Assembly: GCA_016929595.1 (NCBI GenBank)
Contig: JAFGIN010000027.1
Coordinates: 1-64,000 of the forward strand
DNA length: 64,000 nucleotides
Origin: Chitinispirillaceae bacterium
Lineage (GTDB): Bacteria > Fibrobacterota > Chitinivibrionia > Chitinivibrionales > Chitinispirillaceae
Direction of reading: 5' to 3'
The notes beneath the pieces are model-generated. The model was not told the DNA's origin. It did no database searches and was given only the letters and a program-made list of their open reading frames with translations. Below, in pieces: positions 62,558 through 64,000 of this stretch; positions within the stretch are counted from its first letter, which is position 1, and every line of letters begins with the position of its first letter. A program made the translations under genes and the position numbers.

Positions 62558-64000
62558 ATGTTCAGAGTTTTTGCATTACTGCTTATCTTGCAGAATTTCT
62601 GCAGTTCCGATACAGTAGATTCGACACCAGACCATTTTAAAAAGAAATTTGCTCTGGTGCTCAGTGGCGGTGGAGCACGTGGTCTTGCTCAGATTGGAGT
62701 AATAAAAGCTCTTGAAGAAAACCAGTTGCGGCCGGATCTTATCGTCGGAACCAGTATGGGAGCCGTTATCGGTGCACTGTATGCAGCCGGGTACGCACCC
62801 GACAGTATCGAGAGTCTTGCTCAGCAAAATGATTGGGATGAGATTTTCAGTAACACATCTAAGCGCAAAAAACGATTTGTTAATCAAAAATCGCCTACTG
62901 AAAACTACCTTTTTGAGATACGTTTCGATTATGACCTCACGCCGATAGTACCCAGCTCAATCTCATTTGGTCAATCTTTTTACAATCTTCTTACTCCACT
63001 TTTAGCTGTTCCCCAGTATAAGACATCAATGAATTTCGACAGTCTTCCAATCCCGTTACGCATTATCGCAACCGATCTTGTATCCGGTGGAAAGGTTGTT
63101 TTTTCAAAGGGTAATATGGTAACAGCAATCAGAGCCTCCTGTTCGATTCCACTGGCGTACGCTCCTGTCCATTTGAATAATATGGTTCTCATTGATGGAG
63201 GGCTGAGCGCAAATATCCCTGTTGAAACAGCGATCTCTGAAGGAGCGGGAGTAATTGTCGTTTCGGATGTAACTTCACCATTGTGGAAGATAAAAGATCT
63301 CGATAATCCTGTTAAACTGGTCGATCAAATTATGAATATCGGTATTACAAGACAGAAAGAGATCGAAAAACAGAAGTGTGACATTCTTCTTTCACCAGAC
63401 CTCACCTCATTTTCAAACACCGACTTTGACAAAATTGATTCTATGATAAAAATAGGGTACGCAGAAACGATCCGTCATATACGTTTAATAAAAAATAAAC
63501 TCCAGGTACTCTATCCCATGGACTCCGTATTGGCAAAAACCACCATATCTGACACAGAGCAGAGAGCAGCCTTTTCAATTAAAAAGCACAACCGCAGGAA
63601 TCCGCTGCAGATGTTTCATTCAGAAAACGATATCACCTATCAGGAGCTTCTGCAAAAGTACTCTTTTTCATCCGTAAGCATGGCCACCGATTCTTCATCG
63701 GGTATAAGTAACGAAGTAGTTAGCCCCGGAATAATCAGAAACATTGTTATACAGGGAAACGAACGTACACAGGAACGTGTGATTATTACCGCTTCCGGGC
63801 TATCAGTAAGTGATACACTGCAACAGCAGATACTGTCAAAGTGCCTCCATTCCCTCTATTCAACAGGTCTATTTCAGAATGTCAACATCCAGTTTGACAG
63901 TTCCAGCACCTTAACTATTATCGTGGAAGAAAAAAAGTATCTCAGAAGCAGAGTAGGTCTTCGCTTCGATCAGTTTAATCTTGGTGAAGGGTATATTGAA
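62558..64000 (+). CDS. Patatin-like phospholipase fused to POTRA/BamA domains, partial
   Basis: Truncated by the window end (481 codons seen). The exported N-terminus (FALLLILQNF) leads to a patatin domain: oxyanion loop SGGGARGL (36-43), nucleophile GTSMG (Ser66) and catalytic Asp in LIDGGLSANIPV. A POTRA-type domain follows (IRNIVIQGNERTQERVII, then LYSTGLFQNVNI), and the sequence ends entering what should be a BamA/Omp85 barrel (SRVGLRFDQFNLGEGY). Such fusions are surface- or periplasm-exposed lipases related to PlpD-type type V secretion. The ATG has a poor ribosome site (A-run); a TTG at 62513 in phase is an alternative. Confidence 0.9.
   Translation, partial: MFRVFALLLILQNFCSSDTVDSTPDHFKKKFALVLSGGGARGLAQIGVIKALEENQLRPDLIVGTSMGAVIGALYAAGYAPDSIESLAQQNDWDEIFSNTSKRKKRFVNQKSPTENYLFEIRFDYDLTPIVPSSISFGQSFYNLLTPLLAVPQYKTSMNFDSLPIPLRIIATDLVSGGKVVFSKGNMVTAIRASCSIPLAYAPVHLNNMVLIDGGLSANIPVETAISEGAGVIVVSDVTSPLWKIKDLDNPVKLVDQIMNIGITRQKEIEKQKCDILLSPDLTSFSNTDFDKIDSMIKIGYAETIRHIRLIKNKLQVLYPMDSVLAKTTISDTEQRAAFSIKKHNRRNPLQMFHSENDITYQELLQKYSFSSVSMATDSSSGISNEVVSPGIIRNIVIQGNERTQERVIITASGLSVSDTLQQQILSKCLHSLYSTGLFQNVNIQFDSSSTLTIIVEEKKYLRSRVGLRFDQFNLGEGYIE

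Overview
The window looks like a chromosomal segment of an uncultured or little-studied member of the Fibrobacterota (Chitinispirillum-like), judged from several independent signs. It has two TIGR02147 proteins, a paralogous family best known from Fibrobacter. It has several DUF2341/LamG surface proteins, type-IX-secretion-like C-terminal tails on two pectin-degrading enzymes, a bacterial geranylgeranylglyceryl-phosphate-type synthase, and genes for a Gram-negative outer membrane (Mla transporter, TolC, AsmA, patatin-BamA). Coding density is high and codon use is moderately AT-rich. The oxygen/NO-defence and sulfite-reduction genes point to an anaerobe. No tRNA, rRNA, CRISPR array, prophage or intact IS element was seen.

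Layout. 1-6.7 kb: two large secreted multidomain surface proteins on the minus strand that share a C-terminal module; each is followed by pyrimidine-rich simple repeats. 7.6-11.9 kb: a TIGR02147 HTH protein overlapping a DUF2341/LamG lipoprotein-like gene, then a secreted pectin methylesterase. 12.0-19.8 kb: an anaerobic stress and sulfur cluster: hcp, an HD-domain protein, asrCBA, the decayed remains of an FNT-type channel gene and of a ferredoxin, a flavodiiron protein and a DUF302 protein. Two perfect FNR/CRP-type palindromes lie in its intergenic regions. 20.2-26.3 kb: a heavy-metal efflux operon (small Cys/His protein, TolC, His-rich adaptor, RND pump, and a 56-residue His-rich lipoprotein). 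26.8-31.7 kb: the second TIGR02147/DUF2341 pair, mirrored, next to a secreted pectate lyase. 32.4-41.0 kb: recA, alaS, a GGGP-synthase-family gene and convergent hrpA. 41.1-47.7 kb: YhcH-family protein, response regulator, GH20 glycosidase, a primary-type sigma factor, an AraC regulator and aspartate kinase. 48.9-64 kb: a small basic double-HTH protein, a ferredoxin, mlaEFD, AsmA, a hybrid histidine kinase, and a run of envelope and secreted proteins of unknown function, ending in a patatin-BamA fusion cut by the window edge.

Most notable: (i) the same two-gene unit (cytoplasmic HTH protein translationally coupled to a surface lectin-like protein) occurs twice, each time beside a pectinolytic enzyme, suggesting a substrate-responsive surface/regulator module; (ii) intergenic islands built from short tandem words arranged as inverted repeats, including a homologous dispersed element with two copies in the window; (iii) an 84-nt two-tier palindrome in the hcp leader; (iv) an internally deleted hydrosulfide/formate-channel gene in the asr leader behind an intact FNR-type promoter.
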